6,018 nt of DNA from contig JAHZLG010000095.1 in NCBI GenBank assembly GCA_022599995.1, forward strand, positions 1 through 6,018, in the 5' to 3' direction. The position numbers were made by a program, and so were the translations under genes. The notes beneath the pieces are model-generated. The model had not been told where the DNA came from, ran no database searches, and saw only the letters and a program-made list of their open reading frames with translations. Position 1 is the stretch's first letter. Each line of letters starts with the position of its first letter. This DNA comes from Alphaproteobacteria bacterium. GTDB lineage: Bacteria > Pseudomonadota > Alphaproteobacteria > CBDBCS01 > JAHZLG01. This document shows, in pieces, positions 1-4,816 of the stretch.

Positions 1-1
1 G

Positions 2-235
2 CTTAGTCACGCTTCAGTCGCCATCGCAATTACAGGAATTGCGGGCCCCGCCAATGATGCCTCGCATGCTTCGGAAAAACCTATCGGCACGGTGTGGTTC
101 GCCATCAGCAAAAAGGATGCATCGGGACAACTCCAGACCGAAACCCGACACCAACTGTTCGAAGGCGACCGAGACAGCGTTCGCGAGCAAGCCACACACT
201 ATGCCCTGACTCTGCTCTATGAAGCTTGTCACTGA
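2..235 (+). CDS. CinA C-terminal domain / NMN amidohydrolase (PncC-like), 3' end only
   Basis: This is the last 77 residues of a protein whose start lies before the window. The frame opening at base 2 reads LSHASVAITGIAGPANDASH and continues with SEKPIGTVWFAIS, ending YEACH before TGA at 233-235. The ITGIAGP...EKPxGTVWFA block is the signature of the CinA C-terminal domain, which in characterised members deamidates nicotinamide mononucleotide to nicotinate mononucleotide in cytoplasmic pyridine-nucleotide salvage. The loop between GP and EKP (NDASHAS) is a few residues longer than the common GGG(T/S)P form. Only the C-terminal half of the domain is visible, so I cannot tell a stand-alone PncC-type protein from a full two-domain CinA. 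It is co-directional with phaA but separated from it by about 366 bases, so an operon with phaA is unlikely. In many alphaproteobacteria a gene of this family sits next to the lipA-ratA pair, which here lies about 2.7 kb downstream. Confidence 0.88.
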   Translation, partial: LSHASVAIAITGIAGPANDASHASEKPIGTVWFAISKKDASGQLQTETRHQLFEGDRDSVREQATHYALTLLYEACH

Positions 236-290
236 CAGCGGGGTCAACTTCTCAAAGAGACTGCACATCAAGCAAGACACCATGATTGTG

Positions 291-337
291 CGTGATGATG
301 CGGTGCGCAATCCCAACCTTCGGGGACGATCATCACG
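291..337. repeat. 9-bp perfect inverted repeat, possible stem-loop
   Basis: CGTGATGAT at 291-299 is the exact reverse complement of ATCATCACG at 329-337. Within the 29-base interior, TCCC (311-314) can pair with GGGA (323-326), giving a two-part stem. It lies 56 bases after the stop of the upstream gene. No T-run follows, so it is not a typical Rho-independent terminator; it could protect the 3' end of the upstream message or mark a structured RNA. Confidence 0.4.
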
Positions 338-348
338 ATGCCCTGCTC

Positions 349-367
349 GTGCGAGACCGTGTCGCAC
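349..367. repeat. 6-bp inverted repeat with 7-base loop
   Basis: GTGCGA at 349-354 is complementary to TCGCAC at 362-367, around the loop GACCGTG. It follows the larger inverted repeat by 11 bases. A 6-bp stem can arise by chance, so its meaning is uncertain on its own; its position in a run of three is what makes it worth noting. Confidence 0.3.
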
Positions 368-370
368 CAC

Positions 371-396
371 CTGCTAACCCTGCAAGCAGGGACTGC
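371..396. promoter_or_regulatory. TGC-rich palindrome, candidate PhaR-type operator
   Basis: The patch contains CTGC at 371-374, CTGC at 380-383, GCAG at 386-389 and CTGC at 393-396. The middle pair forms a perfect 14-base palindrome, CCCTGCAAGCAGGG (378-391). PhaR, the PHA-responsive repressor of alphaproteobacteria such as Paracoccus, is described as binding TGC-rich CTGC-N-GCAG palindromes with a short spacer; here the spacer is 2 bases, one shorter than the form I remember. The patch lies just upstream of a candidate promoter and about 200 bases before phaA. The role is inferred from motif resemblance and position only. Confidence 0.3.
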
Positions 397-417
397 CGCG
401 CCTACATGGGGGTCTCC

Positions 418-446
418 TTGTTTTCTTCCTGTCTAGGTCCTATGTT
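418..446 (+). promoter_or_regulatory. Candidate sigma-70-like promoter for phaA
   Basis: TTGTTT at 418-423 and TATGTT at 441-446 are separated by exactly 17 bases. The -10 hexamer keeps the important first T, second A and last T; the -35 keeps the TTG. Transcription from about 453 would give a leader of about 150 bases that contains the 25-bp duplication. The match is moderate and untested. Confidence 0.4.
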
Positions 447-510
447 CAAGCCGTGGTCAGAGGAAAGAGAGGCGTCCGTTGCCTTCCTGTTCGGCACTGC
501 CTGAACTGTC

Positions 511-564
511 CGCCTAACGCATGCCGATATGTGTGCGCCTAACGCATGCCGATATGTGTGCGCC
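511..564. repeat. Perfect 25-bp tandem duplication in the phaA leader
   Basis: The 25-base unit beginning CGCCTAACGC and ending GATATGTGTG occurs at 511-535 and again at 536-560 without mismatch, followed by four bases (CGCC) of a third copy. Each unit contains GCATGC, a self-complementary hexamer. Perfect identity of the copies suggests a recent slippage or duplication event. It sits 37 bases before the phaA start, in the predicted untranslated leader. Because 25 is not a multiple of three, it argues against an extended PhaA reading through it from the ATG at 521. Confidence 0.95.
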
Positions 565-586
565 GATCCCTCATCATTTCCCCGCC

Positions 587-592
587 AAGGAG
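587..592 (+). promoter_or_regulatory. Shine-Dalgarno site that fixes the phaA start
   Basis: AAGGAG lies 9 bases before the ATG at 602. It is the only strong Shine-Dalgarno sequence in front of any gene in this window, and it selects the ATG at 602 over the in-frame ATG at 521 that lies in the 25-bp repeat. Confidence 0.8.
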
Positions 593-601
593 CCCTCATC
601 G

Positions 602-1780
602 ATGTCATCTGTGGTTATCGCTAGCATCACACGCACCCCAGTCGGAAGCTTTGGTGGTGTGTTCGATACCCTGCCCGCAGCAACACTCGGTGGTTCCGCA
701 ATAGCAGCCGCCCTGGCGAAAAGTGGTGTCGAAGCAACCGAGGTCGATGATGTGGTCTTAGGGCAAATCCTCACCGCAGCGACCGGACAAAACCCCGCCC
801 GCCAAGCCGCCATGAACGCCGGGGTTCCCCAAGAAAAAACGGCTATCCAAATCAACCAGCTGTGCGGCTCAGGATTGCGCGCCATCGCAATGGGCAAACA
901 GGCGATCGAGAGCGGAGACGCAACCATCGCAGTCTGTGGGGGCCAAGAAAGTATGTCGCAAGCCCCGCACGCGATTGCGATGCGATCAGGGAAGAAGATG
1001 GGCGATGCCACCCTCATCGATACGATGATCAGTGATGGCCTGCTCTGTGCCTTCAACAATTACCATATGGGAAATACCGCCGAAAACATCGCCGCCCAGT
1101 GGAAGATTTCGCGCGACGAACAAGATGCCTTTGCCCTGCATTCCCAGCAAAAAGCCGCTGAGGCAATGAGTGCCCATCGTTTCGATGCGGAAATAACCCC
1201 AGTCAGCTTCACGCACCGCCGCAAAGAAGTGACCGTGAGTGTGGATGAGTACCCCAAACCGGACACCACGGCCGCGACCCTCGCCAAGCTTCGCCCCGCA
1301 TTTGCCAAAGAGGGAACGGTGACCGCAGGCAATGCTAGCGGGCTCAACGACGGAGCCGCTGTCGCCGTGATGATGTCCGAGGCAGAAGCAACCCGCCGCA
1401 ACCTGACCCCGATGGCACGCATCGCCAGTTGGGCAACGGTCGGCGTCGACCCTGCCATCATGGGAACAGGACCTATCCCCGCCTCGCGCAAAGCACTGGA
1501 GCGCGCAGGGTGGTCAGTCAATGACCTCGAGCTTGTCGAAGCAAATGAGGCCTTTGCCGCCCAAGCCATCGCCGTGAACCGTGATATGGGATGGGACCCC
1601 GCCATCGTGAATGTCAACGGCGGTGCAATAGCAATCGGACACCCCATCGGCGCATCGGGGGCACGCGTGCTGACAACGCTGATCTATGAAATGAAACGGC
1701 GCAACCTTAGCCGTGGGCTGGCAACTCTCTGCATCGGCGGCGGGATGGGCATCGCCATGTGCATCGAAAATATTCGCTGA
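602..1780 (+). CDS. phaA: Acetyl-CoA acetyltransferase (beta-ketothiolase)
   Basis: A 392-residue thiolase, the normal family length (about 390-395). It condenses two acetyl-CoA to acetoacetyl-CoA and CoA in the cytoplasm; with PhaB next door this is the first step of polyhydroxybutyrate synthesis. Visible motifs are RTPVGSFGG near the N-terminus (11-19), NQLCGSGLRA with the acyl-accepting Cys88, VEANEAFAAQ (312-321, NEAF 315-318), GGAIAIGHPIGASGAR with His347 (340-355), and LCIGGGMG with the second catalytic Cys377. All catalytic residues are intact. The start at 602 is chosen because AAGGAG lies 9 bases upstream and because MSSVVIASITRTPVG matches the family N-terminus; a start at 521 would add 27 unrelated residues coded by a tandem repeat. 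A degradative thiolase role is possible, but the neighbouring acetoacetyl-CoA reductase favours biosynthesis. A PhaR-like TGC-rich patch upstream may control it. Confidence 0.96.
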   Translation: MSSVVIASITRTPVGSFGGVFDTLPAATLGGSAIAAALAKSGVEATEVDDVVLGQILTAATGQNPARQAAMNAGVPQEKTAIQINQLCGSGLRAIAMGKQAIESGDATIAVCGGQESMSQAPHAIAMRSGKKMGDATLIDTMISDGLLCAFNNYHMGNTAENIAAQWKISRDEQDAFALHSQQKAAEAMSAHRFDAEITPVSFTHRRKEVTVSVDEYPKPDTTAATLAKLRPAFAKEGTVTAGNASGLNDGAAVAVMMSEAEATRRNLTPMARIASWATVGVDPAIMGTGPIPASRKALERAGWSVNDLELVEANEAFAAQAIAVNRDMGWDPAIVNVNGGAIAIGHPIGASGARVLTTLIYEMKRRNLSRGLATLCIGGGMGIAMCIENIR

Positions 1781-1807
1781 TTACTGACGCAAATGGCACT
1801 TGCCTTT

Positions 1808-1884
1808 GGCACCATGCACCTGGCACTATGCACCATGCACCATGCACCTGGTACCACGCACCTGGCACTATGCACCACGCACCT
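1808..1884. repeat. Heptanucleotide tandem array (about 11 units) between phaA and phaB
   Basis: From 1808 the sequence reads as consecutive 7-mers: GGCACCA, TGCACCT, GGCACTA, TGCACCA, TGCACCA, TGCACCT, GGTACCA, CGCACCT, GGCACTA, TGCACCA, CGCACCT. The consensus is roughly (T/C/G)GCACC(A/T). The copies differ by substitutions without losing phase, and there is also a 14-base higher order in which a GGCAC(C/T)A unit is followed by a TGCACC unit. Two more decayed units may precede it (1794-1807). Seven is not a multiple of three and the frames over it give no recognisable protein, so it is a non-coding short-sequence repeat. It starts 27 bases after the phaA stop and occupies over a third of the 213-base phaA-phaB spacer, where copy-number change would alter spacing or RNA structure between the two genes. 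Confidence 0.92.
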
Positions 1885-1993
1885 TGTATGACCTTCGCAT
1901 TGCTGTCCGGCTGCCCCGGTTGACCACTGCCCCTTTGTCGCCTCGTCCCTCATTCTCACGCCCCTTTACTCCCCCAATCCCCGGTATCCTCGC

Positions 1994-2716
1994 ATGCGAA
2001 ACGCCCTCGTCACAGGAGGCAATCGCGGCATCGGACGTGCTATTGCCGAAACATTGAAAGCCGCTGGCTACAATGTCGTTGTCAATTACGCCAACAACGA
2101 TGAAGTTGCCCAACAATTTACCCAAGAAACCCAAATCCCCGCAGTCAAATTCGATGTTGCTGCCTTCGATGCATGCGAAGCCGGCATAGCCGAGTGTGAA
2201 CGCGTGCTTGGTGGCCCTGTCGATGTGCTGGTGAACAATGCCGGAATCGCCCGCGATAGCTTCTTGCACAAAATGAGTGCTTTGCAGTGGCACGAGGTGA
2301 TCGGTGCTGACCTTTCCTCGCTGTTCAACGTCACGCGCCCCGTTATCGAGGGCATGCGCCAACGAAAATTTGGCAGAATTGTCAACATTGCCTCGGTGAA
2401 CGGGCAGGCCGGACAAGTCGGGCAAACCAATTACTCGGCGGCAAAGGCAGGTGTGCACGGCTTTACCAAAGCCCTCGCCCTGGAAAGTGCCGCAAAGGGC
2501 ATCACGGTGAACACCGTGGCACCGGGCTATGTCAACACGGATATGCTGAAAAACGTCCCCGAAAAGGTCATGGACGCCATTGTGAGCAAAATCCCGGTTG
2601 GGCGGTTGGCTGAACCAAATGAAATAGCGCAGGCCGTGTTGTTTCTTGTCCGTGACGATGCTGGGTTTATCACCGGGTCATCGCTCTCGGTGAACGGTGG
2701 GCAACACATGGCGTAA
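1994..2716 (+). CDS. phaB: Acetoacetyl-CoA reductase (NADPH-dependent SDR)
   Basis: A 240-residue classical short-chain dehydrogenase/reductase that reduces acetoacetyl-CoA to (R)-3-hydroxybutyryl-CoA, the monomer for PHB synthase. Visible are the nucleotide-binding TGGNRGIG (7-14), NNAG (81-84), Ser134 in NIASVNGQAG, and the YxxxK pair Tyr147/Lys151 in NYSAAKAG, then VNTVAPGYVNTDM (172-184) and the C-terminal SVNGGQHMA. The SVNGQ.GQxGQTNYSAAKAG stretch is typical of PhaB and helps separate it from FabG ketoacyl-ACP reductases. The position usually held by the fourth catalytic residue (Asn in TNL(T/S)SLFN) reads ADLSSLFN, so Asp106 replaces Asn. The start at 1994 gives the usual short MxxALVTGG N-terminus; no convincing Shine-Dalgarno precedes it. 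The gene follows phaA by 213 bases, largely repeat; it may share the phaA transcript or have its own weak promoter. Confidence 0.94.
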   Translation: MRNALVTGGNRGIGRAIAETLKAAGYNVVVNYANNDEVAQQFTQETQIPAVKFDVAAFDACEAGIAECERVLGGPVDVLVNNAGIARDSFLHKMSALQWHEVIGADLSSLFNVTRPVIEGMRQRKFGRIVNIASVNGQAGQVGQTNYSAAKAGVHGFTKALALESAAKGITVNTVAPGYVNTDMLKNVPEKVMDAIVSKIPVGRLAEPNEIAQAVLFLVRDDAGFITGSSLSVNGGQHMA

Positions 2717-2966
2717 CTTTTGCGTCGCTCGGCCTGTGGGAGAGGGCACATACCGTGCGAGCAGAAGAACTGCTGTGCATTCGGGCAACGGGGCAAGTGT
2801 GGCAAAGATGGGGGCAGGGGTGAAGGCGCATTCCATTTCCAGGCGGGCAGGAGGCGTCGAATGGGGGATGGGGCGTTGTTCCTCCGGGGGGTCTGATGAT
2901 GCTGTTGTTTGCTTTCGCGTTGCGTCCATGCCTGCTATCCTCTTCGTTGCTCTTCCCTCTTCATAA
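2717..2966. other. 250-base G-rich spacer between phaB and lipA, no supported gene
   Basis: An open frame crosses the + strand at 2697-2966 but overlaps the end of phaB, is Arg/Gly/Ser-rich and resembles nothing I know. The + strand carries several G runs (2810-2814, 2817-2820, 2845-2847, 2863-2867, 2870-2873, 2886-2891). A short hairpin, AGCAG-AAGAA-CTGCT (2760-2774), occurs early but has no T-run after it. I see no clear promoter. The last 40 or so bases before lipA become C/T-rich (CTCTTCCCTCTTC), with no Shine-Dalgarno. Confidence 0.5.
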
Positions 2967-3938
2967 ATGGCCATCGTGATGACAATGGATAGTCTCCAAG
3001 AGGCACAACGCCAACAACCCGTCCGCCACCCTGAGAAGGTGCATCGGCGCGCCAACCCAATCCAACGCAAACCTGCGTGGCTGAAAGTCAAAGCCCCGAC
3101 ATCGAAAGAGTACCGCGACACGAAGGCCATCGTCCGTGCCAACAACCTGCACACCGTTTGCGAGGAAGCCGCCTGCCCCAATATCGGCGAATGCTGGGAA
3201 AAGCATCACGCCACCTTCCTTATTATGGGCGATACCTGCACCCGAGCTTGCGCCTTCTGCAATATCACCACCGGCAAGCCCACCGCCCTTGACCCCATGG
3301 AGCCGGGGCGAACAGGCCTCGCCGTGAAGCAAATGGGACTCGAACACGTCGTGGTGACCTCGGTTGATCGCGACGATCTGAACGACGGCGGCGCCCAGCA
3401 CTTCGCCCAAACCGTCCGGGCTATCCGCGCACGCAACCCCAACACCACCATCGAGATTCTTACCCCCGACTTTTGCCGCAAGCCCAACGCCGTGCACGCC
3501 TTCGCCGATGCCGTGCCCGACGTGTTCAACCATAACCTAGAAACAGTGCCGCGCCTCTATCCGACTGTGCGTCCGGGTGCCCGCTATTTCGGCTCGCTTC
3601 GACTGCTTGCCGATGCCAAGCTGCACCTCACCAACGTCTTTACGAAATCCGGCATCATGGTCGGTCTCGGCGAGACCGACGAGGAGGTGGGACAAGTCAT
3701 GGATGACATGCGCAGTGCCGATGTCGATTTCATTACCATAGGCCAGTACCTCCAACCTTCGACCCACCACGCCGCGATCGACCGCTTCGTGACCCCGGAA
3801 CAATTCGATGCCTATGCGGAGATGGCAAAAGGCAAGGGCTTCTTGCTGGTCGCCTCATCGCCGCTGACACGGTCATCACACCACGCGGGCGACGACTTTG
3901 CCCGCCTGAAGATGGCGCGCCGCAAAGCCGCCTCATGA
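2967..3938 (+). CDS. lipA: Lipoyl synthase (radical SAM)
   Basis: A 323-residue protein of normal LipA length. LipA inserts sulfur at C6 and C8 of octanoyl groups carried on the E2 subunits of 2-oxoacid dehydrogenases and on GcvH, using two 4Fe-4S clusters, one of which is consumed as the sulfur donor. The auxiliary-cluster motif CEEAACPNIGECW gives Cys65, Cys70 and Cys76; the radical-SAM motif CTRACAFC gives Cys91, Cys95 and Cys98. Further hallmarks are VTSVDRDDLNDGGAQHF (130-146), FNHNLETVPRLYPTVRPGA (187-205), KSGIMVGLGET (227-237) and IGQYLQPS (258-265). The C-terminal serine-ligand motif reads RSSHHAGDD (302-310) where RSSYHA is usual. No Shine-Dalgarno is seen; in-frame ATGs at 2979 and 2985 could also serve, so the first 6 residues are uncertain. 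The stop overlaps the next start by 4 bases, indicating a two-gene operon. Confidence 0.96.
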   Translation: MAIVMTMDSLQEAQRQQPVRHPEKVHRRANPIQRKPAWLKVKAPTSKEYRDTKAIVRANNLHTVCEEAACPNIGECWEKHHATFLIMGDTCTRACAFCNITTGKPTALDPMEPGRTGLAVKQMGLEHVVVTSVDRDDLNDGGAQHFAQTVRAIRARNPNTTIEILTPDFCRKPNAVHAFADAVPDVFNHNLETVPRLYPTVRPGARYFGSLRLLADAKLHLTNVFTKSGIMVGLGETDEEVGQVMDDMRSADVDFITIGQYLQPSTHHAAIDRFVTPEQFDAYAEMAKGKGFLLVASSPLTRSSHHAGDDFARLKMARRKAAS

Positions 3939-4525
3939 AACAGTATGTTGTGTCGAAAAGACTCCCCTTCCACGCCGACACCCTGTTCGATCTGGTCTGG
4001 GACGTGAAAGCATACCCCCAATTCGTGCCTTGGTGCCAAGCCATCCGCGTCAGTAACCATAACGAAGACAGCATGATCGCCGAGATGGTCGTTGGCGTGA
4101 ACCACCTGCGCGAAACCTTCGTTTCCAAAGTGGTCGCAGGTACTGATCGCTCGGCGATAACGATGGCAAGCGTGCGCGGCCCGTTCAAGATTTTCGAATC
4201 CCGCTGGACGTTTCACAACCAAGGCTTGCAGGTGCCAACCCCAAACTATGGCGATGAACAATTCCCCGCCGATAGCGGCGCAACCCTTCTTGATGCCGCA
4301 ACCCCCCGGGATGCCGCAACCCCCCGGGATGTCGCAACCAAGCAAGCAGCGGCGGACGCAGCAGAAACCGAAGTGACCTTTGCGGTGACCTTTGCTTTTC
4401 GCTCGTTGATGTTCGAACGCCTGCTAGGATTTGTGTTCGATAACCTCGCCGAGCGCACCGTCGCGGCATTCGGCGACGAAATGCATCGGCGTTTGCCAGT
4501 TACCGACGGGGCACTTTTGGCTTAG
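3935..4525 (+). CDS. COQ10/RatA-family START-domain protein with internal insertion
   Basis: A 196-residue SRPBCC (START/polyketide-cyclase-like) protein. Residues 1-38, with SKRLPFHADTLFDLVWDVKA and YPQFVPWCQA, match the family N-terminus; RGPFKIFESRWTF (81-93) and VTFAFRSLMFERLLGFVFDN (151-170) match the core sheet and the C-terminal helix. Members include mitochondrial COQ10, which binds ubiquinone and supports respiration, and E. coli RatA, reported to block ribosome subunit association. In alphaproteobacteria a copy beside lipA is common; I favour a quinone-related housekeeping role over a toxin because no antitoxin partner (RatB-like) is seen. Family members are usually about 150 residues; the excess is an insertion at about 96-144, between two core strands, low in complexity and containing DAATPR twice plus DVAT. 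Translation probably couples to lipA through the ATGA overlap (3935-3938). The last four codons and the stop lie in a 40-bp duplicated segment. Confidence 0.85.
   Translation: MKQYVVSKRLPFHADTLFDLVWDVKAYPQFVPWCQAIRVSNHNEDSMIAEMVVGVNHLRETFVSKVVAGTDRSAITMASVRGPFKIFESRWTFHNQGLQVPTPNYGDEQFPADSGATLLDAATPRDAATPRDVATKQAAADAAETEVTFAVTFAFRSLMFERLLGFVFDNLAERTVAAFGDEMHRRLPVTDGALLA
4292..4339 (+). repeat. 18-bp in-frame tandem repeat inside the COQ10/RatA-like gene
   Basis: The 18-base unit GATGCCGCAACCCCCCGG occurs at 4292-4309 and again, without mismatch, at 4310-4327; 12 bases of a third copy follow with one change (4328-4339). It codes for DAATPR-DAATPR-DVAT. Because 18 is a multiple of three, the copies keep the reading frame. 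It forms part of the insertion that makes this protein longer than its relatives. Confidence 0.93.
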
Positions 4526-4592
4526 GGGTGTCCCTCCAGTTCACGTCGCGGCACACTTGGCTTAGGGCTGCCCCCAGCTCACGTCGCTGCAC
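4511..4592. repeat. About 40-bp imperfect tandem duplication across the gene's stop codon
   Basis: Copy 1 (4511-4550) begins GCACTTTTGGCTTAGGGGTG and ends TTCACGTCGCG. Copy 2 (4551-4588) begins GCACACTTGGCTTAGGGCTG and ends CTCACGTCGCT, two bases shorter. GCAC at 4589-4592 restarts the pattern. Copy 1 contains the last four codons and TAG stop of the COQ10/RatA-like gene, so the second copy carries a non-functional echo of the gene's 3' end. Confidence 0.88.
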
Positions 4593-4604
4593 AATCTTCT
4601 TATC

Positions 4605-4632
4605 CTGTGATAGTGACGCTGTGATGGTGCTG
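4605..4632. repeat. 14-bp imperfect tandem duplication
   Basis: CTGTGATAGTGACG (4605-4618) is followed directly by CTGTGATGGTGCTG (4619-4632), with 11 of 14 positions identical. It is short and could be chance, but it lies between two clear tandem arrays. Confidence 0.5.
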
Positions 4633-4661
4633 TCCGGTGGTGGCAACCTTTCTGCTCGTAG

Positions 4662-4766
4662 TCTCCCACCCCCGCTTCGACGATGCGGATGGTGTCCTCC
4701 CCACCCCTGCTTCGACGATGCGGATGGTGTCCCCCGTTCCCCCGCGTCGACGATGCGGATGGTGTC
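4662..4766. repeat. Three 35-bp tandem repeats upstream of gltX
   Basis: A 21-base core that reads TTCGACGATG and then CGGATGGTGTC starts at 4676, 4711 and 4746, an exact 35-base period. The first two cores are identical and the third differs only at its first base. The 14 bases before each core (4662-4675, 4697-4710, 4732-4745) are C-rich and diverged but clearly related, so the whole unit is repeated. The period is not a multiple of three. It lies 155 bases before the gltX start. Confidence 0.93.
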
Positions 4767-4787
4767 ACCGGCAGGGCTGGAGCAACA

Positions 4788-4816
4788 TTGAAGATTTGTC
4801 TTTGATCGACTATGTC
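4788..4816 (+). promoter_or_regulatory. Weak promoter candidate for gltX
   Basis: TTGAAG at 4788-4793 and TATGTC at 4811-4816 are 17 bases apart, in the most AT-rich part of the spacer. A second possible -10, TATATG at 4822-4827, has only a 14-base spacing to TTGATC (4802-4807). Start-site choice between these is not possible from sequence alone. Confidence 0.28.

Larger units (their letters stand above)
236..601. other. 366-base gene-free leader between cinA end and phaA
   Basis: I find no convincing gene here. Short open frames exist on both strands (about 286-504 on +, 402-608 on -) but their translations are rich in Arg, Cys and Ser and resemble no family I know. What the region does hold is a cluster of inverted repeats (291-337, 349-367, 378-391), a TGC-rich patch (371-396), a plausible sigma-70-like promoter (418-446), a perfect 25-bp tandem duplication (511-560) and the phaA ribosome binding site. 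Together these look like the transcription-control region and 5' leader of phaA. No T-run follows any of the hairpins, so a classical intrinsic terminator for the upstream gene is not evident. Confidence 0.6.

Noticed and set aside
286..504. 72-codon + strand frame in the phaA leader
   Set aside because: No Shine-Dalgarno, no family resemblance, and it runs through the inverted repeats and candidate promoter.
521..601. Longer PhaA starting at ATG 521
   Set aside because: The added residues are coded by a 25-bp tandem repeat, do not match thiolases, and the Shine-Dalgarno at 587-592 points to ATG 602.
1868..2458. 196-codon minus-strand frame over phaB
   Set aside because: Antisense to the NADP-binding and catalytic motifs of PhaB; shadow frame.
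2756..2779. Intrinsic terminator after phaB
   Set aside because: A 5-bp stem with an AAGAA loop and three further pairs exists, but it is weak, AT/GC mixed and has no following T-run.
2697..2966. 89-codon + strand frame between phaB and lipA
   Set aside because: Overlaps the phaB end in another frame, has no Shine-Dalgarno, and its composition is that of random GC-rich sequence.
2961..3533. 190-codon minus-strand frame over lipA
   Set aside because: Gly/Val-rich shadow of the lipA coding frame, with no domain of its own.
4246..4469. Minus-strand frames rich in GGLRHP or ASRGVA repeats
   Set aside because: They are antisense readings of the 18-bp in-frame repeat of the COQ10/RatA-like gene.
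3935..4525. Type II toxin-antitoxin module (RatA)
   Set aside because: No antitoxin partner gene lies next to it, and the lipA-linked context is the usual place for the COQ10-like housekeeping member.
4662..4766. CRISPR array
   Set aside because: Cores are 21 bases and the intervening 14-base segments are related to one another, not unique spacers; this is a 35-bp minisatellite.
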